From NCBI GenBank assembly GCA_910589415.1, contig OU342636.1, positions 5,996,437 through 6,060,436 of the forward strand: a stretch of DNA of 64,000 nt. Direction: 5' to 3'. Below the pieces are notes generated by a model that saw only the letters and a list, made by a program, of their open reading frames with translations, was not told the origin of the DNA and ran no database searches. A program made the position numbers and the translations under genes. This DNA is from Malachius bipustulatus. Lineage: Eukaryota > Arthropoda > Insecta > Coleoptera > Melyridae. Position 1 is the first letter of the stretch. Every line of letters starts with the position of its first letter. This document shows, piece after piece, positions 53,374 through 64,000 of the stretch.

Positions 53374-53500
53374 ACATTACAAGCTACGAAAGTTCACTTT
53401 TAGGTGTGAGGTGTATTTAAATACCCGAGGCGAAGCGTAGCGTAGCCGAGGGTATTTAAAAACTCCGAGCACCTGAAGGAGCTTTCGTAGCGTGTAATGT
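53374..53500. repeat. Foldback hairpin (U9)
   Basis: 127-bp form with one arm mismatch, as in U2. Confidence 0.8.
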
Positions 53501-55625
53501 ATTAAACTTTTCATTCTCCCCTTGCCATATTTAACCACGGATTAAGAAGAAATTAGTAAAATAATACTGTAACAATTTTTACTTAATTGTTCTTCGGGTT
53601 CGTTTATCGATTGGTAAAACTCAGATCTTATTTTCAACTAATTTAATAACATTTGACTATTTATTTTTACAACACCAAATAAGTACTACTTATCTATTTT
53701 CATTTATATTGCACCACTAATTACGGCTTATTCTTTTATCTGTCATTTTTCGGAGAGACGCCATCCAGACGGTTACTCCGGAAACCTACGTCAGGGTCGC
53801 ACCAGCTGCCGGCGCCTCTAATAGACCGCGGGCATTTGTGAGCGGAATCTCGTTACACTGCCCTCTCCTTAAAGACCTTTCGTCCCGAAAGGTAGTCCTT
53901 TCCGGACGATGTAAATATCTGCAGGCTGATCCGTTTCTGCAGCTTGATGTCTGGTAGAAGTAGCAGTCAATGGTCTTCTTTCCTCCGACCCTTCGGTTAA
54001 AGCTGCACACCAGCACGTCAATCCCCGTATGTCGGAACAGGACCTCCAACATACTACGGACAACACGCCAATCCAAATTATCCCTTCCATATGCCAATTT
54101 TGGTATCGCTAAGTTAGTCTCATTGCTGGCCACCATCACTTCCCTGAGTCTGGTGAGTGCATTCCATAAATCGTGGTAGGTGGGTTTTTCTTGTGACTTT
54201 TCTTTGATGACTAAGTGATAGATACTTCTTCTCACTCCACCTTCCACGTGCTCAATGCGTAGTGCGTCTCCTAACCGAGGGTTCTGCTTCCGTAGCTCAT
54301 CAAGTTGACCAAATTTTGCTCGGAAGACATTTGCGATTCCTCGGTACATCAGAAGGTCTCTTGCGACGCAATGAGCCAGGCTGTAATGCGAGGGTACTTC
54401 AAAAAGGCCACCGGGCTCCTCTCGAACCACACCAAACCGAGACCTATGTGTGCCTGTGTGCAAAGCCATGAAGTCTTCGAATGAGCAGTCGTTGTCTCGT
54501 TTGATCACCCTGGCTTCTGCTGTCGGATCGTCATTGTCCCCAACATAAGGTGTTAATCGGTTGAAGTGGACAACTCTTGGTTTTCCCCTGGGCTGCTTCT
54601 GGATTCTATATACCACATCGTTGATCCTTGCTAGCACTCGATATGGACCCTCCCACGACGACTGTAGTTTTGGTGATAGACCTCGACGTTGTTGAGGATT
54701 ATGAAGCCAGACCATATCTCCGGGTTGATAGCCGCCTTCCTGCGCCTTGATGTCATAAGCCTCCTTCATTCGGTCGCTAGCACCCTGTATATGAACTCGT
54801 ACTCGTTCGTGCATATCGTCCATCTTCTTGCGGAGCTCGCTGACGTAGTCCTCTCCAGCAACCTCTTCTCCGGGAGGGCACCCAAACTGCAAGTCGCAAG
54901 GCAACCTCAATTCTCGTCCCATTACGATCTTCGCCGGTTTTTGGCCCGTGGTTTCGTGTACGGCAGATCTGTAGGCTAACAGAAAGAGGTGCAGACATTT
55001 GTCCCAGTCTCTTTGGTGGTCAGAGACAACCTTTGATAAATATTGGTTCATGGTGCGGTTCATGCGTTCCACCATTCCATCAGATTGCGGATGCAAGGCA
55101 GTTGTTCTTGTCTTGCGTATACCCAGAAGTCTGCAGATATTTTGAAACAGGTTGGACTCAAAATTTCTACACTGGTCGGAATGAAGCTCCAAAGGCACGC
55201 CAAATCGACAGACCCATTCTTTTACTAATACTTCTGCGATCGTCACAGCCTCCTGATTCGGCAACGCATACGCTTCGACCCATTTGCTAAAATAATCCAT
55301 AACGACCACGATGCACTTGTTCCCCGCCTCGCTTTCCGGGAACGGTCCAGCTACATCGATTGCGATTCTCTCAAATGGGCTGCCTACGTTGTACTGCTTC
55401 ATTGGGGCTCTCTTCCGCCTCTGGGGTCCATTGCTCGCTGCACAGGTAACGCATTTTCTGCACCAATCTTTCACGTCTTCCTTGCTGTTAACCCAGTAGA
55501 AGCGTTCTCTTAACTTGCCCAGCGTCTTCGCCACTCCAAGATGTCCGCCGGATGCGCCGTTATGCATTTCCCTGAGTACTTCAGCGACACGATTGTTAGG
55601 GACTATTTAGTAGTAGTATGGTGGG

Positions 55626-55644
55626 TTGGGGTGGTACACCCCAA
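55626..55644 (-). repeat. Stem-loop in the 3' UTR of the non-LTR element
   Basis: Perfect 8-bp arms (TTGGGGTG / CACCCCAA) with a 3-base loop, about 20 bp from the 3' tail. Position suggests a recognition structure for the element's RT; this is inference. Confidence 0.5.
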
Positions 55645-55697
55645 GCGACTAGGCCACCGAGGGCCCTTTTCGCCTTACCCGAACCATGGTGAAACTC

Positions 55698-58600
55698 CTA
55701 CTCGAACCTCCCCGACCTTTTAATAAAGGCCAGAAGGTTGTTGTATGAGAGGAGTTTTATTTCTTCCTCTTGTAGCTCCTCAGACCCAAAGATGTTGAGC
55801 CTGAGGTTACTGTATACCTCGCATACGCCCACGTAATGGTGGGAGTCCTCGTCATCCATTCCGCATTTAGGGCAGACCGGGTCCCGAGTGACCCCCATCA
55901 CTTGCAGGTGTCTGTTCAGACTGCTGTGACCGGTGAGAACCCCGACTAGTAGTCTGAGTTCCTTCCGGTTCATTCTGGACATGCTGGTCCATCTGTTTCC
56001 GATCGGACCAGCCAGAAACAGCCTGGTCTGTCTGCAGCCTGGTGCTGTTTCCCAGTGGTTCTCTAAACCCTTGCGAGTCCATTCTTTTATAGATTCTTTC
56101 AGAAGATTTTTGGTCAGACCCAGGACGGGCTCCGGCCCACAAAAGGTTTCCCTGGTCCCGAGCTTCGCGTAATGATCTGCTAGCTCATTACCTGGTACAC
56201 CTGAGTGTGCGGGAACCCACACGATATGCACCGATTTTCTGTCCGCCAGTCTGTTCAGCGCCTCGACACACTCCTGGACCAGTGGGGAGCTGGTTCCGTG
56301 TGTGCCCAGCGCTTTCGCGGCGGCCTGACTATCCGTGCATATGTATATCGTCCGTTCCCCGGCTTCTGTTATCTGCTCCAGTCTAGCTGCTTGCAGGATG
56401 GCATAAATCTCCGCCTGGAAGACGGTTGCGGTGGACCCAAGAGGGTAGGATCTTCCCAGTTTCCGTCCAGCCAGGTAGAGCCCCGCTCCTACGTGGCCAT
56501 TTTTGTTCCTGGAGCCGTCTGTGAAACAGACTAGTCCTCCTGGTTCGAAGGCTACCTCCCTTTTTTCCCACTTTTCCTTTTCAGGAATTTGCAGGGTAAA
56601 TTTCTTGTTTTCTCTGTTGTTTCTTGTTTTTGAGGTAGACATAAGGTTTGAGATTGGTATCTCCATCTCGGCAACCTTGGCTATCTCTGTGTGTCCTTTG
56701 TAACCTCCGCCTTTCCATAGTCCCGAATCACGCATTCTTAGATGGGCCGCCATGGCCTCCCCTTTTATCCAAATGGGAAGCGGTGGCAGCTCCAGAATGA
56801 CATTCAGGGCTGCTGACGGGGTGGTTCTCATTGCACTTGTTATTAGCAAACTGGCGAGCCGTTGGAGTTTAGCTAGCCTGTTTGCAACGGTATTGCTTGT
56901 GGTTGTTTTCCACCAGACCACCGAACCATAACTGATTCTCGGTCTGATGATGGCCGTGTATAACCAGTGCATTATCTTCGGTTTTAGCCCCCACACCTTG
57001 CCTATTGTCCCTCTTAGCTGCCATAGAGATGACACAGTTTTTGTGACTATTCTGTCAATCTGTGGTTTCCAGGTCAGCTTTTCGTCTAGTACCATTCCAA
57101 GGTATTTGGCCTCCCCACTAAGAGTTAGGAGTTTGCCAAACAGCCTGGGTGGTTGGAATCCTCTTTTTTCCCTTCTCCTTGTGAAGAGGACCATGTCGGT
57201 CTTTCCGGGGTTGATGGTCAGCCCCGCCTCTTCACACCATTTTTCAATTATCTTACATGCACTCTGCATGCGATCGCAGACCACGCTTAGGAATTGGCCG
57301 GTTACTAGAACCAGCCCGTCGTCAGCGTATGCCTGTGCATACAGTCCGTCATCTGTCAGGCGCTTTAGGAGGCCGTCCATGATCAGGCACCACAGGTGAG
57401 GTGATAGGCAGCTGCCTTGGGGGCATCCACCACTCACCGCAATGCCCACTCGAACTTCTCCCGCACCCGACGACACCTGCCTGCTTTCGATCGCTGAAGC
57501 AATCCAGTCAATCAGGACCGGGGGGGTACCCCTGGATTGCAGCTCTGTGCATATGGTTCTTGTTCTTGCCTTGTCAAAAGCGCCTTCCACATCAAAGAAA
57601 ATGGCCAAGGCCCAGTTCTCGTGATGCAGCGCTTTTTCAATTTCTCTAGTCACTGCGTGTAGAGCAGTTTCCGTGGATCTTTGCTTCAGGTAAGCATGTT
57701 GACCCCTGTGAAACGGGAACTCACGCAGTGTGTTTTCTATCAGGTATCTGTCGACTATCCTTTCTAGCATTTTCAGCATGAAGGATGTCAGACTGATAGG
57801 CCTGAATGACTTAGCTAAAGTGTAGTCCTCTTTTCCTTGTTTGGGAATGAAGACCACATTTGCTTTTCTCCATGCCTGGGGCACATATCCCGTTGCTAGG
57901 CTAGCCCGGAATATCGTTGGGGATAATCGTTTCCAGGCCCGCCTGCAGCAATGCTGGGAAAATGCCATCAGGTCCTGCTGTCTTGTATGGACGGAACTCT
58001 TTGCTTACCCTTCGTATGACCTCGTCGTTTACCAGATTTTCGGCTAGCTGCCAGTCCGAGGTTGGCTCCGCCCGCCTCTCTGGGTCGACTTGGTCTGTTC
58101 CCGGGAAGTGGATTCTGAGGAGGTGCTCAATTGTCTCCTCCTCCGTTTCTGTCCAGGTTCCGTCCTCTTTCTTGATCGAGCCTATTTCGTTGCGTTTTGA
58201 GGCACTAAGCAATTTTGCGAGCCTGGCAGCCTCCGGGAGGGAGGTTATCTCCTCGCAGAATTCTCGCCAGCTCGCTCTCTTGCTGTGCCTTATCTCTCTC
58301 TTAAATTCTCTTCTGGCTTCTCGAAAACAGTCCCATTGAGTGTCCTCTCCTGAGGTCACGGCCTGTCGAAGTGACCTCCTCGCTGACCTCCTGAGGTGAT
58401 GGAGTTCTTTGCTCCACCACCTGATTTTCTTTTCTGGAGGCCTTCTCAAGGGACACGCCTTTTCGTACGCCTCGGTTATCTTTTTGCTTAATTTCTCTAC
58501 CTCTTGGTCTATGTTTTCCTGTGTGATTTGAGGTGGGGGACCCTTGAACCTTATTTGGAGATCTTTTGTAAAGATCTCCCAATTAGTTGTCCTTGGGTTT

Positions 58601-59307
58601 CGTTTGGGCTTGTCTGCCGCCATCCCCGCTTTGATCTTGAATCGGATCATGCGGTGGTCGGACAGCAGGACATCGCCCGTCACTTGCCATTCTCGTACAT
58701 CACAGGTTATGCTTTTGGAGGCTAGGGTTATGTCAATCACCTCCTTGCGGTTGCGATTGACAAAGGTTGGTTCCCTGCCTCTATTACTTATTTCAAGGTC
58801 TGTAGTTGCTAGATATTCCAGTAGGGCCTCTCCGCGTGTGTTGACGTCGGTGCTGCCCCATAGGGTGTGATGCGCGTTGGCGTCACACCCTATTACTACT
58901 GGGATCCCTCTGCTTTCCCCAAACGTGGTTATATCTGCCATCTCTTGCGATGGCAGACGTTCACCGTCGTATGGGAGATATAAGCTACTTAGAATTATCT
59001 TATGTGAGATGTCACTTACTTTGTATTCCAGAAGCATTGCTGTGGCGTCCCTGGTCCCCAGCTGCGGTAAGGGTACCGAGCTTAGCCTCTTGGACACCAG
59101 TATGCAGCTTCTGGGTGTCTCTCCTGCCTTGGCTCCCACCAGAAGTTTGAAGCCCAGGCCTGACAGTCCTTTTATTTGGCTCCTAAAGACATATGGTTCC
59201 TGAATTAGTATCACATCTGCAGGTTTTTTTACCAGGCTGCTTAGCATTTCTGCTGTGGCATCCCGGCTGTGCTGCAGATTGATCTGACTTACCTTTATTT
59301 CCTCCAT
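55698..59307 (-). pseudogene. Non-LTR ORF2: endonuclease, reverse transcriptase, RNase H
   Basis: The endonuclease (57901-59307, ATG start) has INLQHSRDA, IQEPYV, CDANAHHTLWGS and SDHRMIRF, all catalytic positions of the APE-like fold. The RT part (55698-57968) has SFRPISL, FDVEGAFD, PQGSCLSPHLW and YADD (residues 214-217 of that frame). RNase H follows with D484, E520, D546 and D598, then a C-terminal CPKC...H...C knuckle. A single-base frame change at about 57915-57935, near a CCCC run between PALLQAGLE and FRASLATGYVP, separates the two frames. It would nick the target and reverse-transcribe there. RNase H and RT style place it in the I/LOA/R1 group rather than jockey. Confidence 0.9.
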
Positions 59308-59339
59308 GGGTGGTTACTTTTTGTTCTCGGTGGCTCATC

Positions 59340-59831
59340 TTAGGCCTGCTTGGAGGTGCTTGGTGCATTTCCAATGGCTGCGGGACCCCAGAGTGTCACC
59401 CGACGCACTGTCAGGGTGGTCAACTCGTAGTTGAGTTCCCAGCCGCCGCTTTCTATGCTCCTGGCGTCCTCCTGGCTGACCCGAAAGATGAGCTGCCATC
59501 CTCCCAGGCCTTCTCTGGTGTCGAGATGCTGCCAGTTGTTAACGTCCAGCCTCCTATTTTGGAGGCTCAGCATCTCTACCACTTCAGAGACATCGACCGG
59601 TTTCGGACTGCTAATCCAGAAGCCGATCACCACTGGCCAGGGAGCTTCCGTTGCCCTTACTTGGGTGAACGTGTTTCCTCCCACTGCCTGTGGTGTCCAG
59701 CCTCTCAGCAGCCAGTCCGCCGATGTCTCGTCTTTTGCCGTGATCAGGAACCAGCCGGGTTCGACTATTCCTGATTTCTGGAAGCTGAGCTCAAGCTCCC
59801 GATTTGTAGTCAGGGCTTTTTTCAGCTCAGC
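59340..59831 (-). pseudogene. Non-LTR ORF1, C-terminal fragment
   Basis: Open from the truncation point (AELKKALTTNRELEL...) to a stop 32 bp before ORF2. Motifs such as DETSADWLLRGW, WPVVIGFWISSP and GGWQLIFRVSQEDA recall the RNA-binding ORF1 domain of insect non-LTR elements (DUF4780-like), where it packages element RNA. The N-terminus is missing because the copy is 5'-truncated. Confidence 0.65.
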
Positions 59832-61708
59832 CAGTTAGGGACTATAATCTGCTTACGCTTCTCCCTGCCGTCTTCTCCTTCTAGGATGCGTTTCAGTATT
59901 CCATCATGGAGTATGATGGAATCCCACTGTGCCCAGTAGCACTTTACAGCCGGGGAATGTCGTGCTACCTGTTGCCAAGCTGGTCTATGGCCTGCTCTCT
60001 TCCAAGCCATCACAAGTCCTAAGACAGGGTCACCTTCTTGGTCTACTTCAATTGCTGCTAGTTGCCAGTTGTCAGACACAACCGGTGTTCTTCTGCAGAG
60101 AACAGACTCTTTTTCTTCAGCTCGCTGGCAGTGTTTGCAGTCCGGAGGACAAGGTCTTCTGGACAAGGCGTCAGCATTCCCATGGATCTTCCCGGCACGA
60201 TGCTCTGTTTCGAAGTCGAATTCCTGTAGCCTTTCGATCCATCTGGCTACCTGTCCTTCCGGGTTCTTGAATTGTAGTAGCCATTTGAGAGCTGCGTGGT
60301 CGGTCCTGAGGAGGAAGTTCCTTCCATAGAGGTATTTATAGAAGTGTTCTACCGACTTCACGACTGCCAAGAGTTCTCTGCGAGTCACACAATAATTCCG
60401 TTCTGGCTTGGATAAAGTTTTACTGAAATACCCGATAACCCTTTCTTGGCCTCCCTGTATTTGTGACAAAACGGCACCTATTCCTACGTTGCTGGCATCT
60501 GTGTCTAAGATTTCCCTTTTTTGGTTGGCGTTACGTACAACGTGCCTGATTTGCATGGTTCCTGTGGCGAACGGAGTAAACTGACGCAATGCATCGAACA
60601 TCTCTAAAGTAGCCGCATTTAAAATGTTAGCGTTGTTACAACTGTTCTTGCACATGCACATCCAAGAAATACAAATTTGCATAGCTCACCCTGCCAGCGG
60701 GATCGACAATGGGCTCATATTGTCTTATCTTGTACCTAACGCTACCGTGCACTCGTTCGCTAAAAGAAAAAAGTATACATATATTTTATTTTATTAACTA
60801 TTTATGGTAATATTCATCAATGCAAAAGCAAATGAGGAACTGTATCGTCTGATTATTTCCAGAAATCCGCCATGCAATATACATGTTATTGGGGTCGAAG
60901 AATTCCTCAACTGATCAGGATATTCGGGTCTTTGAATGGATACTGAGCCACTGAGACAACATTAATTAGGTGATTGAATTTAGTAAATGCGCATCGCATT
61001 TACTATCTAATCTATGTAATAAACAGACTGATAAGTTTGAAAATATATCCCCCCCCCACAATCAATAGCAACTGTTCTAATAATTCCAATATTCATGAGG
61101 TAATTTTGGAATTTGTCAGAACTTTTAGATTGTCATTATACAGGGTGAGTCAATAGTGAGAGATCGGAACATTGCTATTCAACCGTACAAGATAAAACAA
61201 AATTTCAAACGCCATCCCAAATCGTTTGTTACTCTGCATATTTCAAAAATATTTTCAATTATACAGAGTGGACCATATTTTGCCTACACGTATCCATTTT
61301 TTTTTTCAAATAGAATCCCCTATATTTTATGACATATTCTTATTCGACTGTGAAATAGCTTTATGTCAACACATATTGTTTGACATTTAGGTGCGGCGTT
61401 GACATTTAAAAAAATGTTTTCAAAAAAATTCATCACATGCATGTATTTACTGAAAAGAATCCTCAGAACATAGTTTTGCAGTTTTAAGATTGAAATTTGG
61501 TATCCACATGGAGAAAACCAGGTCTATCATCGCGATATAATAAGATTGAGATCTACTATACAGGTGAGTCACAAATAACTGTCAAATTTTGCTTACTTCG
61601 GAAGGTCATAACTTCACTTTTTCAAATGACACACTCGGTATTTTTTTCCACAATTAGATCCACCTCTGATCTGACTACATTTTTTATCTAGTATGTCATA
61701 TACCTAAA

Positions 61709-61882
61709 ATGCACAGCATTGCTCTTATGGCGCTCATAGTTGCCGCTTTTGTCGTACTTCTGGGAAGCAAGCGTCCACGAGCGTACGCTCTTCATTTTGA
61801 AAATTATTTAATTCATTGCACTTCTGTAACGTTTTGTACCTCCGCAGACTGCCCTTTTAACATTGATCTCGTTCATAAGTGA
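61709..61882 (+). CDS. Small secreted/membrane peptide, 57-codon version (U10)
   Basis: Long form as in U1, with NIDLVHK at the end (Leu for Ile). Its presence in the two outermost visible units suggests this is the ancestral form. Confidence 0.4.
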   Translation: MHSIALMALIVAAFVVLLGSKRPRAYALHFENYLIHCTSVTFCTSADCPFNIDLVHK

Positions 61883-61953
61883 GGATTGCACAACATGGAA
61901 CAGCACAGTAGAGTTTATAACTTCATACATTATTACAATATTCAGATAATTAT

Positions 61954-62365
61954 TTATATTCTTTTGAATCCGACCGTGAATTTAATATAAAAATCTATAA
62001 TCACGTCGTTTAAAAATTGATCTTGTGCCAAGCACATATAATCTTACGTGTTGATCGGGATTCGAACTCTACCTTCAGGTGGGTAAGTCAAAAGATCTGT
62101 ACAAGACCTGAAAAAAAATTGAATGAAAACCTAATTTAAAAGAAACTCTGCTACAAACACTTGGATGAATAATAAAGTAAGGTTACATTGCGTTCTTTTG
62201 AAGAGCTTCTGAGTTTTTCGTTAATCGCAATCTTCTAGACTTCCTAGTCCTAGAGGTTCTTAATTTCTTAACATGCTTATTTTTATTTCTAACCATATTT
62301 TTCCATTTTTTCGTTTTGCATCTTAAAACTTTGACTTGCAAAATTGTATTGCACAATAACAACAT
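61954..62365 (-). pseudogene. SENP6/7-like two-exon gene, nonsense in exon 2 (U10)
   Basis: Exon 1 (62187-62365) is open. In exon 2 (61954-62107) the Glu codon of NTEDY has become TAA (62044-62046). Confidence 0.6.
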
Positions 62366-62443
62366 TCCGACAATGTACCACTTATTCACGGCTTCAAATT
62401 GAAATACTTGAAATTATGAAAATCAGGAGCACAATAGTTATTT

Positions 62444-62531
62444 ACATTACAAGCTACGAAAGTTCACTTTTAGGTGTGAGGGGTATTTAAAAACTCCGAG
62501 CACCTGAAAGAGCTTTCGTAGCGTGTAATGT
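62444..62531. repeat. Foldback hairpin, short form (U10)
   Basis: 88 bp, same central 39-bp loss as U7, but with the A-type arm mismatch, so the deletion may have happened twice. Confidence 0.8.
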
Positions 62532-62816
62532 ATTAAACTTTTCATTCTCCCCTTGCCATATTGAACCACGGATTAAGAAGAAATTAGTAAAATAATACTG
62601 TAACAATTTTTACTTAATTGTTCTTCGGGTTCGTTTATCGATTGGTAAAACTCAGATCTTATTTTCAACTAATTTAATAACATTTGACTATTTATTTTTA
62701 TAACACCAAATAAGTACTACTTATCTATTTTCATTTATATTGCACCACTAATTACGGCTTATTCTTTTATCTGTCATTTTTCGGAGAGACGCCATCCAGA
62801 CGGTTACTCCGGAAAC

Positions 62817-63786
62817 CTACGTCAGGGTCGCACCAGCTGCCGGCGCCTCTAATAGACCGCGGGCATTTGTGAGCGGAATCTCGTTACACTGCCCTCTCCT
62901 TAAAGACCTTTCGTCCCGAAAGGTAGTCCTTTCCGGACGATGTAAATATCTGCAGGCTGATCCGTTTCTGCAGCTTGATGTCTGGTAGAAGTAGCAGTCA
63001 ATGGTCTTCTTTCCTCCGACCCTTCGGTTACAGCTGCACACCAGCACGTCAATCCCCGTATGTCGGAACAGGACCTCCAACATACTACGGACAAGACGCC
63101 AATCCAAATTATCCCTTCCATATGCCAATTTTGGTATCGCTAAGTTAGTCTCATTGCTGGCCACCATCACTTCCCTGAGTCTGGTGAGTGCATTCCATAA
63201 TACGTGGTAGGTAGGTTTTTCTTGTGACTTTTCTTTGATGACTAAGTGATAGATACTTCTTCTCACTCCACGTTCCACGTGCTCAATGCGTAGTGCGTCT
63301 CCTAACCGAGGGTTCTGCTTCCGTAGCTCATCAAGTTGGCCAAATTTTGCTCGGAAGACATTTGCGATTTCTCGGTACATCAGAAGGTCTCTTGCGACGC
63401 AATGAGCCAGGCTGTAATGCGAGGGTACTTCAAAAAGGCCACCGGGCTCCTCTCGAACCACACCAAACCGAGACCTATGTGTGCCTGAGTGCAAAGCCAT
63501 GAAGTCTTCGAATGAGCAGTCGTTGTCTCGTTTGATCACCCTGGCTTCTGCTGTCGGATCGTCATTGTCCCCAACATAAGGTGTTAATCGGTTGAAGTGG
63601 ACAACTCTTGGTTTTCCCCTGGGCTGCTTCTGGATTCTATATACCACATCGTTGATCCTTGCTAGCACTCGATATGGACCCTCCCACGACGACTGTAGTT
63701 TTGGTGATAGACCTCGACGTCGTTGAGGATTATGAAGCCAGACCATATCTCCGGGTTGATAGCCGCCTTCCTGCGCCTTGATGTCA
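62817..63786 (-). pseudogene. GPY/F-macrodomain-CCCH fragment (U10)
   Basis: Open from the GPY/F region (AQEGGYQPGD) to the normal stop; the integrase core is deleted. In the macrodomain a conserved loop glycine is lost (MYREIANVF instead of MYRGIANVF). The catalytic Lys and Asp and all four CCCH ligands remain. Confidence 0.85.
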
Positions 63787-64000
63787 TGTTTCCAGAAATC
63801 CGCCATGCAATATACATGTTATTGGGGTCGAAGAATTCCTCAACTGATCAGGATATTCGGGTCTTTGAATGGATACTGAGCCACTGAGACAACATTAATT
63901 AGGTGATTGAATTTAGTAAATGCGCATCGCATTTACTATCTAATCAATGTAATAAACAGACTGATAAGTTTGAAAATATATCCCCCCCCCACAATCAATA

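Larger units (their letters stand above)
55607..59833 (-). mobile_element. Non-LTR retrotransposon of the I/LOA/R1 group, 5'-truncated, 4227 bp
   Basis: Flanked by a 12-bp target duplication GTTAGGGACTAT (55595-55606 and 59834-59845). It contains the end of ORF1, then ORF2 with endonuclease, RT and RNase H. The 3' end on the minus strand is a short TAC repeat tail (TACTACTACTAA), not poly-A. It sits in the same orientation as the host ORF. Confidence 0.95.
53786..60682 (-). pseudogene. RNase H-integrase-macrodomain-CCCH ORF, split by a non-LTR element (U9)
   Basis: N-terminal part 59846-60682 and C-terminal part 53786-55606 are separated by the insertion, which falls in IIVPNNRV before the H2C2 motif. 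The integrase core reads HSDQCRNF (Gly to Cys next to the second catalytic Asp). Macrodomain and CCCH are intact. Confidence 0.9.
52430..61454 (-). repeat. Array unit U9, interrupted by a non-LTR retrotransposon
   Basis: 9025 bp; about 4786 bp after removing the insertion and duplicated target. A subfamily; shares with U3 the 35-codon peptide form although the two are 30 kb apart. Confidence 0.9.
10832..64000 (-). repeat. Tandem array of ten ~4.8-kb units (U1-U10)
   Basis: The block starting AAGAATCCTCAGAAC recurs at 10832, 17634, 22462, 28082, 33742, 39402, 45061, 49849, 52430 and 61455. After subtracting later insertions the period is 4786-4834 bp. U8 is shortened and U10 is cut by a deletion and the window edge. 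All units are head-to-tail and nearly identical. No long terminal repeats, primer-binding site or unit-end inverted repeats were found, so this is a tandemly amplified composite, not a row of independent insertions. Confidence 0.95.
61455..64000 (-). repeat. Array unit U10, internally deleted and cut by the window edge
   Basis: At 63786-63787 the integrase tail is fused to the leader (GATGTCAT|GTTTCCAG), removing RNase H and most of the integrase. The leader then continues to the window end. Confidence 0.85.

Noticed and set aside
10832..64000. Units as complete LTR retrotransposons in tandem
   Set aside because: No paired LTRs, primer-binding site, gag, protease or RT found in any unit.
10832..64000. 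Array as pure assembly artefact
   Set aside because: Units differ by unit-specific substitutions, different insertions with clean target duplications, and different deletions, which a collapse or duplication error would not produce. Exact copy number still needs long reads.
1..64000. tRNA, rRNA or CRISPR-like arrays
   Set aside because: No cloverleaf, ribosomal or short regularly spaced repeat pattern was recognised. The tandem structure is kilobase-scale.

Overview
The window is eukaryotic and repeat-dense, almost certainly from an insect. It is AT-rich between coding blocks, has intron-like splice signals, carries an errantivirus-like Ty3/gypsy gag and pol, jockey-like and RNase-H-bearing non-LTR retrotransposons and a hAT-type non-autonomous element, and holds a short exon that reads as the insect form of a SENP6/7 (Drosophila Velo-like) SUMO protease. 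No complete single-copy host gene is visible. All recognisable retroelement coding sequence lies on the minus strand.

Layout. (1) 1-5.0 kb: a 5'-truncated jockey-like element is joined into the RT of a Ty3/gypsy element. Gag is intact, protease and RT are broken, and a 50-codon membrane ORF sits upstream of gag. (2) 5.0-10.8 kb: non-coding sequence with inverted repeats, diverged direct duplications, a cluster of TGACAGCTGTCA palindromes, many ATGGC/GCCAT (YY1/Pho-like) motifs and GC hairpins. (3) 10.8 kb to the right edge: a tandem array of ten units (U1-U10) with a basic period of about 4.8 kb.

Each basic array unit holds, left to right: a plus-strand small secreted/membrane peptide ORF downstream of a possible 128-nt intron; a minus-strand two-exon gene whose second exon is the SENP6/7-like piece; a foldback hairpin; a minus-strand 885-codon ORF; and a non-coding leader. 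The 885-codon ORF starts abruptly at a Ty3/gypsy RNase H, continues through the H2C2 and DD35E integrase and a GPY/F module, and ends in a macrodomain resembling TARG1/OARD1 (an ADP-ribosyl-glutamate hydrolase family) and a CCCH zinc finger. There is no gag, protease or RT in any unit. The 885-codon ORF is intact in U2, U4 and U7 and broken in the others.

The array records its own history. One 826-bp hAT-type insertion is present at the identical site, with the same 8-bp duplication, in U3-U6. Diagnostic amino-acid variants define two subfamilies, with switch points inside U3 and U7. U1 is interrupted by a 1966-bp unclassified DNA transposon, U9 by a 4227-bp non-LTR element with a 12-bp target duplication, and U8 and U10 by internal deletions.

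The most notable observation is the integrase-macrodomain-CCCH fusion, in which the two TARG1 catalytic positions (Lys and Asp) are kept at identical spacing. The second is the SENP6/7-like exon amplified alongside it. Function of either is inferred only; no expression evidence is available here.
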